Below, piece by piece: positions 61,319 through 64,000 of a stretch of DNA of 64,000 nucleotides. Every line of letters begins with the position of its first letter. The first letter of the stretch is position 1. The notes under the pieces were generated by a model that worked only from the letters and a program-made list of their open reading frames with translations, searched no databases and was not told where the DNA came from. The translations under genes and the position numbers were made by a program. The stretch is from Holacanthus passer (Eukaryota > Chordata > Actinopteri > Pomacanthidae): positions 16,264,001-16,328,000 of the forward strand of contig JAFREQ010000011.1 in assembly GCA_025331565.1 (NCBI GenBank), written 5' to 3'.

Positions 61319-63470
61319 AAATCTGACACCTCAGCCCACTCAAACACCCGCAGATCTGGCCTGTGAATGCCTCTTTTACTCTTTAAGGACCATAGAAGAA
61401 AGTCATGATCAGGGACGTTGTAGAGAGCCAGGAAATGAAGGCCTGCCTCCTTCCTCGGTGAGTGATCTAAAAAAATATCCTGGAAAAAAAACCCCATAAA
61501 ATCCAATTACTTTTGAGATAAATGCATCACAGTGATGTGAAACTGAATTGGGGCACTGACGGAGCAGCAGCCCCTCGTGTTTCCTCCATAGCCACCGGCC
61601 CAAGATCGGCTTTGCAAGAACACTTCAAATGACACCTCAGCGACAGAGGCCTCAGTCAAAGAGGCCATCCACTAGACTGTCTATTAATGTCTCTCGTCAT
61701 CTTCCATGTCCGTTTGTATTTTTCTCTCCGTCATGAAAATGTGTCATGTTATTCCTAATCATGTCATGTGAGAACATGATTATAAAATCCTATCAGGGCT
61801 TCTATTATATTTTAATGTTTCTGTTGTCAACATTACTGGGACAGCCACTGATGTTGTTGCTTGCACTTAATTTATGAAATGTACTGATTGCCTCATGATC
61901 ATCCTGTCATATTGCATTTCCTCTCCAAATGTTATGCACTGACTAATTTATTATTTTACAGTGAATTCATTGATCAAAAACAATGTTTACATTTAAAATT
62001 TTTGTTGTTTACATTTTTTATTTATATCTCTGTCACGGATTACGTTTCCATTTTCTACTCAGTGTAAATATGTGATGTTGTAAAATGAACAAATTTTTAA
62101 AATGTGAGATTGTATAATTTAAAGGTGCTGATGTTTCTAATTAGGTGGCGCTACTCTATTTGAACCTCAAAAAGCTTATGGTAGTAGAATGTACTGTAGC
62201 TGCTGTTCGTGTCTGAGCATCAAAACACAGATAAAAGAGGAACAACATGTGAACAAAGAGAAAGCAATATGTCTGCTCTGGTACAGTATGTCCTGTCACG
62301 GGTTAAAGAACCACAGCTGAGTTCATTCAGGGCAGACAGGCTTTTTTTTTTATTAGTATTGCAGTGTTTACTGTATTAAAACACAATACCAGTTTGAAGA
62401 TCCCTTTCTGAGCATCTGGGGGTGTATATAGCATCAAAAAGCATGCTTGTGGAAAAAGTGCAGACTATTGGTCACTGTTTGTGACTCAAATCCAAATGAA
62501 ATATTTGATCTATCCACAGTGGAAAAAAAATGCAACAAAAGAAAGACTGCAGATTTCTGGCAGACGATTCAAAACTCTAGTTTAATGACAGAAGGCATGC
62601 AGATGACAGGGACACAAAATGTCAACATAGATGCAAAAATACGAGTGAGTCACGGTTTTCTGCTCTCATTCGGTTCTAACTCTGCCTAACTTGTGACCTC
62701 ATCGTGTTCGCAGCGTACCAGCACAGAAGAGAGATGATCAGAGTTTAGATCATGAGAAACTTGATGTGACTCACATCCTTTTGACAGAAATGATCTTTAG
62801 CTTACTCAATATCTGAAGAACAATGCTGAACTAAAATCAATGTACACCTAAAATTGTGGCATCATGATTTGTCCACTTTTATTTATTGTCCTATCCCAAT
62901 TAAAATTTTAAAAGCCCACAGGTGTTGTTCACGAGTTGACAGAAAGGTCACTATTACATTTGTCCTCACCAGCTAAAAAAAAACAGACAGTAACTTTTCA
63001 ACTAAGGCGTAAGGGCTCCTCCATAATAGACAGTATGATACACACAACTCTGGTTTTGATGTGTCCCTTGACAAGCCTTCTCATGTGCATGTGGTTCGAT
63101 CTGACTGTTCAACAGCACATTACATCCTGTTCCATTGATTTAAGACTGATCAGGTCCCACTCAATAAGCTAGAAATGGCAGCTTCTATTTTTTTTATCTG
63201 GTGTTAAGTTTTAAACATTCAATCTGTAGAGCATTTTAAACTGATTGTGCCCCCCCCAAGATTTAAAGCCAGAAATCCTCCTGCAGGATGAAATGTTGCC
63301 AAAAGCAAACCTACTGCCCTCTAGTGTCTCGATTGTGGAGGTACTTGTGTTTCCCACGATGCTGATTGAAACAACCATGTATGAACTGAAACGTTTGCTT
63401 TTTTATACTGCATTATTGTAACTGTACAATAAATATATTTAAGAAACAATTTAAAATAAAATCTCAACTC
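61319..63470 (+). other. map3k12: map3k12 3' UTR
   Basis: About 2.1 kb after the TGA up to AATAAA signals at 63428-63433 and 63455-63460. No earlier AATAAA was seen, only ATTAAA-like variants. A possible intron (donor GTGAGT at 61458, acceptor ending at 61591) lies inside. Confidence 0.5.
63428..63460 (+). terminator. Two poly(A) signals, map3k12
   Basis: AATAAA at 63428-63433 and again at 63455-63460, about 2.1 kb after the stop codon. Confidence 0.5.
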
Positions 63471-63499
63471 ATGTGACAAAATTCTCAAGACAAGTTGTG

Positions 63500-64000
63500 G
63501 TTTGAGCATTTCACATCTTTATTTCTGTATTTTTTAAACAATGTTGTGGCACCCAGGTCTACAGTCTCAAAAACGTGCACAAAAGGTTTTTTCTTTCCTG
63601 CAAATAAAAAATAAAATAAATTCTGACTTGAGCAAAGCAAAGAGCAGGAAACTAGTGTTAACTCACAACCCTTTCTTTGTCTAGTTCCAGAGCTTCAGCG
63701 ATTTCAGTTCTCAGCCTCATCACATTTAATAGACAGATCAGTCAGTGTCCAGGAGTTAATCCCCCTTTGGTAGTTAAAAAAAAATATTTCCTCCATTTAA
63801 AACAAATATTCCAACATTTTTTTTAGTATATATATCAGTCTTTACAAAAAAAGCGAGGCCAACCCTCTGCTTCTGACCCCTAGAGCCAAGCCCAAACCCC
63901 CAAAACCTCCCATCCCAGCAAAATATCAACACATGATCTCAGGACCAGGAGAGGGGATAAAACAGGAATGACATGGAGAGGACGCGTAGTAATACACATT
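63500..64000 (-). other. Possible 3' UTR of a convergent gene
   Basis: Minus-strand AATAAA at 63519-63524 just past the map3k12 signals, followed upstream (higher coordinates) by GC-richer, non-repetitive sequence. In humans PCBP2 runs tail to tail with MAP3K12, so this could be the end of pcbp2. No coding sequence is visible, so this stays a guess. Confidence 0.3.

Noticed and set aside
61212..61499. Alternative 95-codon reading frame at the map3k12 end
   Set aside because: It is out of frame with the exon phase established by the previous twelve exons, which leads to YDDSDCDSAELD, a motif conserved in the family.
1..64000. CRISPR arrays, bacterial operons, prophage or integrated virus
   Set aside because: No regularly spaced direct repeats, no long intact intron-free gene runs and no retroviral or transposase open frame was recognised on either strand.

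Overview
This is a stretch of a ray-finned (teleost) fish chromosome, most likely from a percomorph. The genes are vertebrate and split by GT-AG introns. The introns and spacers are AT-rich and full of CA/TG microsatellites. At least eight short interspersed repeat families that I recognise as typical of spiny-rayed fish genomes are present. There is no sign of bacterial, plasmid or viral sequence. Every exon boundary below was read by eye from splice sites, reading frame and recalled similarity to vertebrate proteins; no search was run.

Four protein-coding genes are supported. (1) Positions 100-5549, plus strand: the 3' end of a type II collagen gene (col2a1), with seven triple-helix exons and the complete C-telopeptide and C-propeptide, followed by a 3' UTR of about 1.5 kb. 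The gene begins outside the window. (2) Positions 10259-11116, minus strand: a single-coding-exon transmembrane leucine-rich-repeat protein of the LRRC3 family, with a probable non-coding first exon near 13042-13260. (3) Positions 17598-36235, minus strand: myg1, a DHH-family 3'-5' RNA exonuclease, in seven exons that join in frame to 399 residues across 18.6 kb. (4) Positions 48895-61318, plus strand: map3k12 (dual leucine zipper kinase, DLK), in thirteen coding exons that join in frame to 942 residues, with a likely promoter and non-coding first exon at 46500-46756 and a long 3' UTR reaching to about 63460. The last 500 bases may hold the 3' end of a convergent gene.

The genes do not form a pathway. 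Collagen II is an extracellular cartilage and notochord matrix protein, the LRRC3-like protein is a small membrane protein, MYG1 acts on RNA in mitochondria and nucleoli, and DLK is the axonal injury kinase upstream of JNK and p38. What links them is position: in humans COL2A1, MYG1 and MAP3K12 all lie on 12q13 near HOXC, so this is conserved HoxC-linked synteny with an LRRC3-family gene between them.

The non-coding part (about 90%) holds recognisable miniature inverted-repeat and SINE-like elements, simple repeats, a perfect 16-bp hairpin at 21649-21685 and two promoter candidates. I found no convincing undescribed system. The observations most worth following up are a DLK-1/LZK-type C-terminal hexapeptide kept in this fish DLK, and a 48-base in-frame GT...AG segment inside the LRRC3-like exon.
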